This document shows, one piece after another, positions 17,497 to 25,528 of a stretch of DNA of 64,000 nt. Numbering within the stretch: the first letter of the stretch is position 1; each line of letters opens with the position of its first letter. The notes below the pieces were generated by a model that was not told where the DNA came from, searched no databases, and saw nothing but the letters and a program-made list of their open reading frames with translations. The translations under genes and the position numbers were made by a program. Location of the stretch: contig NZ_BBPP01000022.1 of NCBI RefSeq assembly GCF_000787835.1, positions 62,001-126,000 of the forward strand, in the 5' to 3' direction. Origin of the DNA: Streptacidiphilus melanogenes (GTDB lineage Bacteria > Actinomycetota > Actinomycetes > Streptomycetales > Streptomycetaceae).

Positions 17497-17502
17497 CGGG
17501 CC

Positions 17503-18963
17503 ATGCCTTCCCTGAACGAGCTGGTGCGCCACCACACCTCGCTGGAACCCGCCGACGTGGAGTGGATCCACCTGCTGGTCTCCGAATGGCAGCTGCTCTC
17601 GGACCTGTCCTTCGCCGACCTCGTGCTCTGGGTTCCGACCCGGGACGGCACCCGCTACGTCTCCCTGGCCCAGATGCGGCCCAACACCGGCCCGACCTCC
17701 TACCAGGACGACATGGTCGGCCACCTCGTGCCGCGGGGCCGCAGACCGCTGCTGGACATGGCGCTCGACGAGGGCAGGATCGTCCGTGAGGGTGACCCCG
17801 AGTGGCGCGAGGACGTACCCGTTCGGGTGGAGTCGATCCCGGTCCGCCGGGAGGGGCGCATCCTCGGCGTGATCGCCCGCAACACCAACCTGCTGACCGT
17901 GCGCACGCCCAGCCGGCTGGAGCTCACCTATCTGCAGAGCGCCTCCGACCTGGCCCAGATGATCGCCAACGGCACCTTCCCCTTCCTGGGGGAGCAGGTG
18001 GACATGGACGCCTCGCCCCGCGCCGGCGACGGACTGATCCGGCTCGACGCCGACGGCGTCGTCACCTACGCCAGCCCCAACGCGCTCTCCGCCTACCACC
18101 GGCTCGGCCTCAACTCCGACCTGGTCGGACTGAACCTCGGCAAGACCACCGCCGACCTGATCCCGCCCACCCGCGGCCCGGTCGACGAGGCGCTGGTCAA
18201 ACTGGCCAGCGGCTGGGCCCCGCGGCAGACCGAGATCGAGCACCCCGAGGCCGTGGTCCAGCTGCGCACCATCCCGCTCAAGCCCAAGGGCGAGACCATC
18301 GGCTCACTGGTGCTGTTGCGCGACGTCACCGAGCTGCGCCGCCGCGAGCGCGAGCTGATGACCAAGGACGCGACGATCCGGGAGATCCACCACCGGGTCA
18401 AGAACAACCTGCAGACCGTCGCCGCGCTGCTGCGCCTCCAGTCGCGCCGGATGGACTCCGACCCCGCCCGGGCCGCGCTCGACGAGGCGGTGCGCCGCGT
18501 CGGCTCGATCGCGATCGTCCACGAGACGCTGTCGATGGCTCTGGACGAGCGGGTCGCCTTCGACGAGATCGCCGACCGGGTGCTGGCCATGGTGATGGAG
18601 CTCTCGCCCGACGGCCGGGTGACCGCGCGGCGCGACGGAAGCTTCGGGATCCTCTCCGCGGAGGTGGCCACGCCGCTGTCGATGATCCTCACGGAGATCC
18701 TGCAGAACGCGCTCGAGCACGCCTACGGCCCCAAGGCGGGCGGTGTGGTGGAGGTCGCGGCCCGCCGTGAGGACGGTGTGTTGCACATCACCGTCACCGA
18801 CGACGGCTCCGGACTGCCCGAGGGCTTCGATCCGCAGACCGCCGGAAACCTGGGTCTCCAGATCGTCCGTACGCTTGCGGCCGGGGAGCTGGGCGGGAGC
18901 TTCGACATGAGGCCCGCGCCGCACGGCGGGACCGAGGTAGTCCTCGAAATCCCGTTTGGCTGA
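17503..18963 (+). CDS. pdtaS: PdtaS-like sensor histidine kinase
   Basis: A 486-residue soluble kinase without membrane segments. Order: GAF-like domain (about 1-155), PAS domain (about 165-275), HisKA_2-type phosphoacceptor with EIHHRVKNNLQTVAALLRLQ (His296/297), and a HATPase domain with the N-box EILQNALEHAY and glycine boxes DDGSGLPEGF and GNLGLQI. This is the layout of mycobacterial PdtaS (Rv3220c), which phosphorylates the RNA-binding antiterminator PdtaR. In Mycobacterium it lies beside whiB1, and I recall the Streptomyces orthologue beside wblE. Here a 4-kb synthetase gene separates them. No PdtaR gene is in the window. Confidence 0.92.
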   Translation: MPSLNELVRHHTSLEPADVEWIHLLVSEWQLLSDLSFADLVLWVPTRDGTRYVSLAQMRPNTGPTSYQDDMVGHLVPRGRRPLLDMALDEGRIVREGDPEWREDVPVRVESIPVRREGRILGVIARNTNLLTVRTPSRLELTYLQSASDLAQMIANGTFPFLGEQVDMDASPRAGDGLIRLDADGVVTYASPNALSAYHRLGLNSDLVGLNLGKTTADLIPPTRGPVDEALVKLASGWAPRQTEIEHPEAVVQLRTIPLKPKGETIGSLVLLRDVTELRRRERELMTKDATIREIHHRVKNNLQTVAALLRLQSRRMDSDPARAALDEAVRRVGSIAIVHETLSMALDERVAFDEIADRVLAMVMELSPDGRVTARRDGSFGILSAEVATPLSMILTEILQNALEHAYGPKAGGVVEVAARREDGVLHITVTDDGSGLPEGFDPQTAGNLGLQIVRTLAAGELGGSFDMRPAPHGGTEVVLEIPFG

Positions 18964-19107
18964 CTGTAGGTCTGTTTTTACCAGTTACACACCCGAGCAG
19001 CGACAACCTCACGGGATGCCGGCTCGTCTACAGTCCCGGACGCCACAAGCGCAGCTCATGGCGCCGAGCAGGACCACCCCTACCCGACGCCCGGCGAGAA
19101 AACCCAA

Positions 19108-22100
19108 GTGGATCAAGAGAACTTCATCGTGCCCGCCAACCCCACCGTCTCGGGCGGGGGAGTCATCACGGCTCCGGCGTGGCAGCAGCGGGACGCGGCC
19201 CGGCCGGCCGCACCGGACTGGTCCGTAGGAGCGGTCTGGCCGACGGCCGACCCGGCTCCGGCCCGGACGCTGCTGGACATCCTGGACGAGACCGCCTGGC
19301 GTCACCCCGACGCCCCGGCCCTGGACACCGGCACCGCCGTCCTCTCCTACCGGCAACTGCTCCACGCCGTCGGCAACCTGGCGGCGGAGCTGGCCGGCTA
19401 CGGCATCGGACCCGGCGACCGCGTCGGTGTCCGCGTGCCCAGCGGCACACCCGAGCTCTACCTCGGCATCCTCGGCGTCCTGCGCGCCGGCGCCGCCTAC
19501 GTCCCCGTCGACGTGGACGACCCGGACGAGCGCGCGGAGATGATCTGGACCGACGCCGGGGTCTGCGCCATCGTCGGCGAAGGTCTGTCCGTCGTCGCCG
19601 GCCCCAGCCCCACCGGCGGGGAGCCAGGCGCAGCGCGCGTCACCGACGACGCCTGGATCATCTTCACCTCCGGCACCACCGGGCGCCCCAAGGGCGTCGC
19701 CGTCACCCACCGCAGCGCCGCCGCCTTCGTCGACGCGGAGGCACGGCTGTTCCTGCGGCAGGCGCCGCTCGGTCCCGGCGACCGTGTGCTGGCCGGTCTC
19801 TCGGTCGCCTTCGACGCCTCCTGCGAGGAGATGTGGCTGGCCTGGCGCCACGGTGCCTGCCTGGTGCCCGCGCCGCGCTCGCTGGTCAAGGCCGGCACCG
19901 ACCTCGGCCCCTGGCTGGTCGAGCGCGGTATCACCGTCGTCTCCACCGTGCCCACCCTGGTCGCGCTCTGGCCCGAGCAGGCGCTGGACCGGGTCCGGCT
20001 GCTGATCGTCGGCGGGGAGGCGTGCCCGCCGGAACTGGTCGAGCGCCTCGCCGTCTCCGGCCGCGAGTTCTGGAACACCTACGGCCCCACCGAGGCCACC
20101 GTCGTCGCCTGCGCCTCGCTGATGCGCGCGGGCGAACCGGTGCGCATCGGCGCGCCGCTGGACGGGTGGGAGCTGGCCGTGGTCGGCTCCGACAACAGGC
20201 CCGTCGCCTGGGGCGAGATCGGCGAGCTGGTCATCGGCGGTGTCGGTACCGCCCGCTACCTCGACCCGGCCAAGGACACCGAGAAGTTCGGCGCCGAGCC
20301 CTGGCACGGCCGTCGCGAACGCGTCTACCGCAGCGGCGACCTGGTCCGCGCCGACCCCGAGGGGCTGGTCTTCGTCGGCCGCGCCGACGAGCAGGTCAAG
20401 CTCGGCGGCCGCCGGATCGAGCTCGGCGAGGTCGACGCGGCGCTGCAGGCGCTGCCGGGCGTCCGCGCGGCGGCCGCCGCCGTCAAGGAGACCCCGGCGG
20501 GCGGCCAGGTGCTGGTCGGCTACCTCGTCCCGGACGGCGCAGGCGAGCCCGAACTGGCCGCGCTGCGAACCCAGTTGCTCGACCGGCTGCCGCAGGCCCT
20601 GGTGCCGGTGCTGGCCGTCGTGTCGGAGCTGCCGACGCGCACCTCCGGCAAGGTCGACCGCAAGGCGCTGCCCTGGCCGCTGCCGGGTGTCGGCACGGAC
20701 GCCGGCGCGGACGCAGGCGGCCCGCTGCACGGCACCGCCGCCTGGCTGGGTGAGCAGTGGCAGGCCGTGCTCGGCGTGCCGGTGGGACCGGAGAGCGACT
20801 TCTTCGCGCTCGGCGGCACCAGCCTCGCTGCGGCCAAGCTCGTGTCGCTGCTGCGGCAGCGCTTCCCCGGCGCGTCCGTGGCCGACCTCTACCAGCAGCC
20901 CCGGCTGCAGTCGCTCGCCGACCACCTCGACGGCGGCGTGATCGAGACGGGGGAGGCGCGCGAGGTCCGGCCGGTGCCGCGCCACGTCGGCCTGTACCAG
21001 GCGCTGGTGCTCGCCGTCCTCTACACCCTCACCGGCCTGCGCTGGGTGCTGGCGCTCGCTGCCGTCGACAACGTCATAGGGCCGCTGCCGTGGGCTCCGC
21101 ACACCTCCTGGACGCTGATCGCTGGCGGCTGGGTGCTGCTCTCCAGCGCCTTCGGCCGCTCCCTCGTCGGGGCCCTCGGCGCCCGGATGCTGACAGCGGG
21201 TCTGAAGCCCGGCAGCTACCGCCGCGGCGGCTGGAACCATCTTCGGCTGTGGACCGCGGAGCGGCTCGTCGGCATGTTCAACGTGGCCGCCGTCATCGGC
21301 ACGCCCATGGCCCGCCGCTACGCGCGCCTGCTCGGCTGCCGCGTCGGCCGTGACGTCGAGCTGCACAGCATGCCGCCGGTCACCGGCATGGCCGTCTACG
21401 GCGACGGCTGCGCCGTGGAGACCGAGGTCGACGCGGCCGGCTGGTGGCTCGACGGCGACGTGCTCCACCTGGGCACGATCCGGATCGGCAAGGGCGCCCG
21501 GGTCGGCACCCGGACCATGCTGATGCCCGGCGCCGAGATCGGCTACGACGCCGAGGTGCTGCCCGGCAGTTGCGTGATCGGCCGCGTTCCGGCCCGCGCC
21601 CGCGTCCACGGCAGCCCGGCCGTCCCGGACGAGCGGCCGGTGCCGGAGCAGGAGCAGTGGCCCGAGCCCGCGCACCGCCGCTCGCGGCTGTGGAACCTGG
21701 CCTTCGCCGTCGCGCTGCCCGGCTTCCAGCTGCTGCCGCTGCTCTCGGCGCTGCCGGCCGTCGTGGTGCTCTGGCTGCTGATCGGCAAGGACCCCTCCTA
21801 CCTCGGCGTCTTCGACCGGATCCTGGTGGCCTCCGTCCCGCTGGCCCTGGTGACCACGGTCCTGTACGCGCTGGCCGTCGTGGTGACGGTCCGGCTGTTC
21901 TCCCTCCCGATCAAGCCGGGCCTGCACCCCGCGCACGGCAAGGTCGGCTTCTGCGTCTGGGCCGTCCACAACCTGATGGGCTCGGCCCGGGTCACCCTCT
22001 TCCCCCTCTACGCCAGCCTGATGACGCCGCTGTGGCTGCGGATGCTCGGCGCGAAGCTCGGCCGCCGGGTCGAGGCGTCGACCGTCATCGGCCTGCCCGG

Positions 22101-23070
22101 CCTGATGCGGGTCGACGACCACGCCTTCCTGGCCGACGACACGATGGTCGGCTCCTTCGCCGTCGGCGGCGGCTGGCTGCGGCTCGGCGTCTCGTCGGTC
22201 GGCAAGCGCTCCTTCGTCGGCAACTCGGGCATCGTCGGTCCCGGCCGGGCGCTGCCGGACGACTCGCTGGTCGGCGTGCTCTCCGACGCGCCGCCCTCGT
22301 CCGAGCCGGGCAGCTCGTGGCTGGGCCGTCCCGGCATGCGCGTGCAGCGCGTCGTCGAGGGCGGCGACGACACCGCCCGCACCTACGACCCGCCGCGCCG
22401 ACTCGTCCGGGCCCGTGCGCTGGTGGAGCTGTGCCGCATCCTGCCGGTGCTGATCACGGTGCTGCTCGGCGACCTGGCCGCGACCGCCCTGCAAGCGCTC
22501 TTCGACTGGGACGGGCTGGCCACCTCCGCCGTGCTGGCGGGCGTGCTGCTGCTGGTCCTCGGGGTGACGGCGTGTCTGATCACCACCCTCGCCAAGTGGT
22601 TGCTGGTGGGCCGCTTCCGTGAGGGGCAGAAGCCGCTGTGGAGCTCCTTCGTGTGGCGCAACGAGCTCTTCGACACCTTTGTCGAGGAGCTGGCGATGCC
22701 GTGGCTGGGCGGAACGCTCGTCGGCACGCCCTTCTTCACCCTGTGGCTGCGCAGCCTGGGCACCCGGATCGGCCGCGGCGTGTGGTGCGAGTCGCACTGG
22801 TTCCCTGAGACGGACCTGATCGGCATCGGTGACGGAGCCACCGTCAACCGCGGTGTGGTGGTGCAGACCCACCTCTTCCACGACCGGCTGATGCGCATGG
22901 ACGCCATCGAGGTGGAGGCGGGGGCGACCATCGGCCCGCACTCGATCGTGCTGCTCGGCTCGACGCTGGGGGAGGGGGCCGTGGTCGGCCCGTCCTCGCT
23001 GGTGATGCGCGGCGAGTCGGTGCCGGCGGGCAGCCGCTGGCTCGGCAACCCGGTGCGCCGCTGGGCGTAG
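19108..23070 (+). CDS. Pls/PosA-family NRPS, candidate poly-lysine-type synthetase
   Basis: A single-module membrane-bound nonribosomal peptide synthetase of 1320 residues. Adenylation domain (about 50-520): TSGTTGRPKGVAVTH, FDASCEEMW, NTYGPTEATV, YRSGDLV, SGKVDRK. Carrier domain: DFFALGGTSL with attachment Ser572. Then three repeats of membrane helices (about 627-690, 861-931, 1105-1165), each followed by a left-handed beta-helix segment (about 792-838, 992-1060, 1235-1320). No condensation or thioesterase domain is seen. This matches epsilon-poly-L-lysine synthetase Pls, which polymerises a basic amino acid through the tandem C-terminal domains. The pocket code from D236, A237, E240, S279, I300, G302, T324, V332, V333 and K515 is DAESIGTVVK, close to the lysine code I remember (DAESIGSVCK). 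The start is a GTG with weak GGCGAG upstream. The product is inferred, not shown. Confidence 0.9.
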   Translation: MDQENFIVPANPTVSGGGVITAPAWQQRDAARPAAPDWSVGAVWPTADPAPARTLLDILDETAWRHPDAPALDTGTAVLSYRQLLHAVGNLAAELAGYGIGPGDRVGVRVPSGTPELYLGILGVLRAGAAYVPVDVDDPDERAEMIWTDAGVCAIVGEGLSVVAGPSPTGGEPGAARVTDDAWIIFTSGTTGRPKGVAVTHRSAAAFVDAEARLFLRQAPLGPGDRVLAGLSVAFDASCEEMWLAWRHGACLVPAPRSLVKAGTDLGPWLVERGITVVSTVPTLVALWPEQALDRVRLLIVGGEACPPELVERLAVSGREFWNTYGPTEATVVACASLMRAGEPVRIGAPLDGWELAVVGSDNRPVAWGEIGELVIGGVGTARYLDPAKDTEKFGAEPWHGRRERVYRSGDLVRADPEGLVFVGRADEQVKLGGRRIELGEVDAALQALPGVRAAAAAVKETPAGGQVLVGYLVPDGAGEPELAALRTQLLDRLPQALVPVLAVVSELPTRTSGKVDRKALPWPLPGVGTDAGADAGGPLHGTAAWLGEQWQAVLGVPVGPESDFFALGGTSLAAAKLVSLLRQRFPGASVADLYQQPRLQSLADHLDGGVIETGEAREVRPVPRHVGLYQALVLAVLYTLTGLRWVLALAAVDNVIGPLPWAPHTSWTLIAGGWVLLSSAFGRSLVGALGARMLTAGLKPGSYRRGGWNHLRLWTAERLVGMFNVAAVIGTPMARRYARLLGCRVGRDVELHSMPPVTGMAVYGDGCAVETEVDAAGWWLDGDVLHLGTIRIGKGARVGTRTMLMPGAEIGYDAEVLPGSCVIGRVPARARVHGSPAVPDERPVPEQEQWPEPAHRRSRLWNLAFAVALPGFQLLPLLSALPAVVVLWLLIGKDPSYLGVFDRILVASVPLALVTTVLYALAVVVTVRLFSLPIKPGLHPAHGKVGFCVWAVHNLMGSARVTLFPLYASLMTPLWLRMLGAKLGRRVEASTVIGLPGLMRVDDHAFLADDTMVGSFAVGGGWLRLGVSSVGKRSFVGNSGIVGPGRALPDDSLVGVLSDAPPSSEPGSSWLGRPGMRVQRVVEGGDDTARTYDPPRRLVRARALVELCRILPVLITVLLGDLAATALQALFDWDGLATSAVLAGVLLLVLGVTACLITTLAKWLLVGRFREGQKPLWSSFVWRNELFDTFVEELAMPWLGGTLVGTPFFTLWLRSLGTRIGRGVWCESHWFPETDLIGIGDGATVNRGVVVQTHLFHDRLMRMDAIEVEAGATIGPHSIVLLGSTLGEGAVVGPSSLVMRGESVPAGSRWLGNPVRRWA

Positions 23071-23077
23071 CGGACGA

Positions 23078-23114
23078 GGAAGCCCCCCGACCGCCGCGCG
23101 GTCGGGGGGCTTCC
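23078..23114 (+). terminator. Terminator of the synthetase gene
   Basis: A perfect 17-bp stem (GGAAGCCCCCCGACCGC and its complement) with a 3-nt loop starts 7 nt after the stop codon. Confidence 0.85.
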
Positions 23115-23163
23115 TTGATGCTCGGAGGCGACGCTCCCCTGACAAAGCTCCGGGGACGAAGCG

Positions 23164-23241
23164 AGGCCCTGCCGAACGGGGGGGAGGTTCGGCAGGGCCT
23201 CTGTCCTGCTCCGGCCGTCGGGGGGAGTCGGCCGGAGCAGG
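23164..23241. other. Tandem G-loop hairpins
   Basis: Two adjacent perfect hairpins: 14 bp with a 9-nt loop (23164-23177 / 23187-23200) and 13 bp with an 11-nt loop (23205-23217 / 23229-23241). Both loops contain GGGGGAG and both are followed within a few bases by CTCTGT. They lie between the synthetase and wblE, which are convergent. The sequence is unlike the single terminators elsewhere in the window and could be an RNA structure or a protein-binding site. Confidence 0.6.
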
Positions 23242-23324
23242 GGCTCTGTGATGACAGTAGCGCTCCGTGCACGGCACGGGCGACTGCCCTCGGCTCCGAC
23301 GGTATCAAATCCTCGGGGCCGTTG

Positions 23325-23348
23325 AGCAATGCACAGGTGTGCATTGCT
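23325..23348. terminator. Palindromic hairpin downstream of wblE
   Basis: AGCAATGCAC and its perfect complement with a 4-nt loop, 88 nt beyond the wblE stop. A second short inverted repeat (GATCAA, GGG, TTGATC; 23386-23400) lies between. Either could end the wblE transcript; the rest of the 365-nt gap shows no gene. Confidence 0.5.
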
Positions 23349-23435
23349 TTGGAAAGTGCTCACACTCGCTGGGAGGTGCGCACTCGATCAAGGGTTGATC
23401 AGAAAGGTGGAACGGTGGTGCGGTTACTCTGCGTG

Positions 23436-23687
23436 TCAGGCGGTGCGGGCACGGTTGCGGGCGGCACGGCGCTTCATCGCGCGACGCTCGTCCTCGCTCA
23501 TGCCACCCCAGACACCGGCGTCCTGGCCCGTCTCCAGCGCCCACTGGAGGCAGCTCTCCATGACCGGGCAGCGACGGCACACGGCCTTCGCCTCCTCGAT
23601 CTGGAGCAGCGCGGGCCCGGTGTTGCCGATCGGGAAGAAAAGCTCGGGGTCCTCTTCCCGGCAGACAGCGCGGTGGCGCCAGTCCAT
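23436..23687 (-). CDS. wblE: WhiB-family iron-sulfur regulator, WblE (WhiB1 orthologue)
   Basis: An 83-residue WhiB-like protein. The four cluster-ligand cysteines are Cys9, Cys37, Cys40 and Cys46 (C-x27-C-x2-C-x5-C), followed by the GVWGG turn and a basic tail (ERRAMKRRAARNRAR) that contacts DNA. The sequence MDWRHRAVCREEDPELFFP is typical of the WhiB1/WblE branch, an essential NO-sensitive partner of sigma factor region 4 in mycobacteria. GAGGAG precedes the ATG. A CRP-like site lies about 60-75 nt upstream of the start. The 334-nt gap to the next gene holds this promoter region and no other gene that I can see. Confidence 0.95.
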   Translation of the reverse strand: MDWRHRAVCREEDPELFFPIGNTGPALLQIEEAKAVCRRCPVMESCLQWALETGQDAGVWGGMSEDERRAMKRRAARNRARTA

Positions 23688-23746
23688 CTTGTCCAACTCC
23701 TCTAAACGGCGGGGATGTCCCACCAGCATCAATGGCAGCTTGTGAA

Positions 23747-23762
23747 TGTGAACGCTTTCACG
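23747..23762. promoter_or_regulatory. CRP-type operator upstream of wblE
   Basis: TGTGA, 6 nt, TCACG matches the CRP/FNR consensus TGTGA-N6-TCACA at 9 of 10 core bases. In M. tuberculosis the whiB1 promoter is controlled by the cAMP receptor protein Rv3676, so the position is meaningful. Confidence 0.6.
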
Positions 23763-24021
23763 AACCCGATGGCAGGCACAGGGCCGACGGGTCGGTCGGC
23801 ACACGGATGCTCGCGGCGTTGCGGGTGGATTCGGGCGCCTCAGGCGGTCTCCGTTACGGACCGTCCCGATCGCCATGTAAAGGTTCGCAAACCTCGACCC
23901 GGGATACAACCCCCTTCGGGTAGGAAATTTTGAATCGTCGGTGTCGCTTGGGTCACACCCTGTACTTCGATGGAGTGAAGCGGCGCGTGCGTTCGAGAAC
24001 AAGGCCAAATGGCCCTCGCGT

Positions 24022-24978
24022 TCACACAATCACACGCAGTGCCCGAGATACGCCTGTGAAGCTGATGGTGTTCCGCTCCCCAAGGTGGTCCCCATCGACC
24101 TGGAACGGCAGCGGTTCCTGCGAATGCAAGGTGAATTCCGGGAGATCGTGGTAAGCGACCACGTGTTTGCCGTGCGGTCCGGCACCCGTCGAGTCCAGCA
24201 GTTGCGGGATCGTGCGCAGAGTCTGAACGAGTGACATCCGGGTCATGCCGAAGAGGTCGAGGCTCGTGTCGAACCCGGCCTCCGGCGAGGCGTAGACGGG
24301 CCGGTTGCCGAGATACGTCCACGGCGAGGTGTTGGAGACTATCGACACCGCGAGGCCCGGGATCGGTTCCATTCCGTCGCTACTGAACGTGATGGGCCCG
24401 TGGCGACGGTGTCTGCCCTCCTCGAAGAACTGCCGCCAGGCCTGACCCACGTACAGGGCGTGCGTCGACCGGCGCCCACCGCGCCGCGCCTGCTCCACGC
24501 GGCCGACGACGCCGGCGTCGAAGCCGAACCCGGCGGTGAAGGTGAACCAGCGGTCGGGGAGTCCCTCGCCACCCGAGCGGCCGAGGCTGATGGCCCGCTG
24601 CCGCGGGGCGCCGGGCCGGGACAGCGCGTCGAGCAGCACGCCGGTCGCCTCGACGGGGTCGTTCGGCAGCCCGAGTGCGCGGGCGAAGACGTTGGTGCTG
24701 CCGCCGGGAACGATCGCGAGTGCGGGCAGCTGTTCGTCGGGTCCGTCGTGGAGCAGCCCGTTGACGACCTCGTTCACCGTCCCGTCGCCGCCGAGGGCGA
24801 CCACGACGTCGTGCGTCCGCTCGCGTGCCGCCTCCCGCGCGAGATCCCGCGCGTGGCCCCGGTAGCCGGTGGCGACCACGTCCAACTTGAGGTCGTGCGA
24901 AAGGGCGTGCGTGAGGACGTCTCGGGTTCGTCCACTGGTGGTGGTCGCTTTGGGATTGACGACCAGGAGCGCACGCAT
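24022..24978 (-). CDS. Diacylglycerol kinase family lipid kinase
   Basis: A 318-residue enzyme of the DAGK catalytic superfamily (DgkB/YegS type). The nucleotide-binding signature is VVVALGGDGTVNEVVNG near residue 65, with VPGGSTNVFARALGLP as the second glycine loop. The N-terminus MRALLVVNPKATTTSG is standard. It phosphorylates diacylglycerol or a related membrane lipid at the inner face of the membrane. The start lies 7 nt after a TACGCT -10 element, so the mRNA is probably leaderless. Confidence 0.9.
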   Translation of the reverse strand: MRALLVVNPKATTTSGRTRDVLTHALSHDLKLDVVATGYRGHARDLAREAARERTHDVVVALGGDGTVNEVVNGLLHDGPDEQLPALAIVPGGSTNVFARALGLPNDPVEATGVLLDALSRPGAPRQRAISLGRSGGEGLPDRWFTFTAGFGFDAGVVGRVEQARRGGRRSTHALYVGQAWRQFFEEGRHRRHGPITFSSDGMEPIPGLAVSIVSNTSPWTYLGNRPVYASPEAGFDTSLDLFGMTRMSLVQTLRTIPQLLDSTGAGPHGKHVVAYHDLPEFTLHSQEPLPFQVDGDHLGERNTISFTGVSRALRVIV

Positions 24979-24985
24979 GCTGGTA

Positions 24986-24991
24986 AGCGTA
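24986..24991 (-). promoter_or_regulatory. -10 element of the lipid kinase gene
   Basis: TACGCT (minus strand) ends 7 nt before the ATG, with no ribosome site between. Confidence 0.5.
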
Positions 24992-25078
24992 CCTACGGGG
25001 CGCGGCCGGGACCCCGTGAGGGGCGCGGGAGCCGTGCGCCCCGGGGCGGGTGGTGCCGGTGATCCACAGGGCAGAAGC

Positions 25079-25084
25079 TAGCCT
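25079..25084 (+). promoter_or_regulatory. -10 element of the small membrane protein gene
   Basis: TAGCCT ends 6 nt before the GTG at 25091, which fits a leaderless transcript. Confidence 0.5.
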
Positions 25085-25090
25085 GGACCG

Positions 25091-25516
25091 GTGACCGTGA
25101 ATGCCGCCGTGCCCGCTGCCGCCGCCCCCGTGCGTCCGAGGACGCTGACCACCGGAGCGTGGCTCTCCATCGCCCAGGGCCTCGTGATCGCCGCCTACGG
25201 CGTCTACGTCGTCGTGGCGCCGCTGGTCGCCACCACCAAGACCGGCATCGGCATGGCCGAGTTCGCCGGCGTGCTGCTGCTCCTCATGGGCCTGCTCCCG
25301 CTCGCCGCGGGCCGCGCGCTGCTGCGGCTGAAGAAGTGGGGACGCAGTCCGGCGGTGATGATGGACACCCTCTGCCTGGCGGTCGCGTACTTCGCCTGCG
25401 AGAACGGCGGCGCGTTCGTCGCCCTCGGGGTGGCCGTGGGCCTGGTCGGGATCGCCGGAGCCGTGCTGCTCCTGCACCCGAGGACCACCGCCGCGCTGTG
25501 GCCCTCGGGTCAGTGA
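25091..25516 (+). CDS. Small integral membrane protein
   Basis: A 141-residue protein with four predicted transmembrane helices (about 23-47, 54-78, 87-105 and 107-128) and a proline/alanine-rich N-terminus. No catalytic motif is visible and no function is known to me. It converges on the sigma factor gene with only 12 nt between the stop codons. Translation starts at GTG, directly after the -10 element. Confidence 0.8.
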   Translation: MTVNAAVPAAAAPVRPRTLTTGAWLSIAQGLVIAAYGVYVVVAPLVATTKTGIGMAEFAGVLLLLMGLLPLAAGRALLRLKKWGRSPAVMMDTLCLAVAYFACENGGAFVALGVAVGLVGIAGAVLLLHPRTTAALWPSGQ

Positions 25517-25528
25517 GGCCGGGAACTC

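Noticed and set aside
19009-23277. A 1422-residue open frame on the minus strand opposite the synthetase
   Set aside because: Antisense shadow of a GC-rich gene: no family motifs, low-complexity Arg/Gly/Ala/Asp composition, and the plus strand carries complete NRPS motifs.
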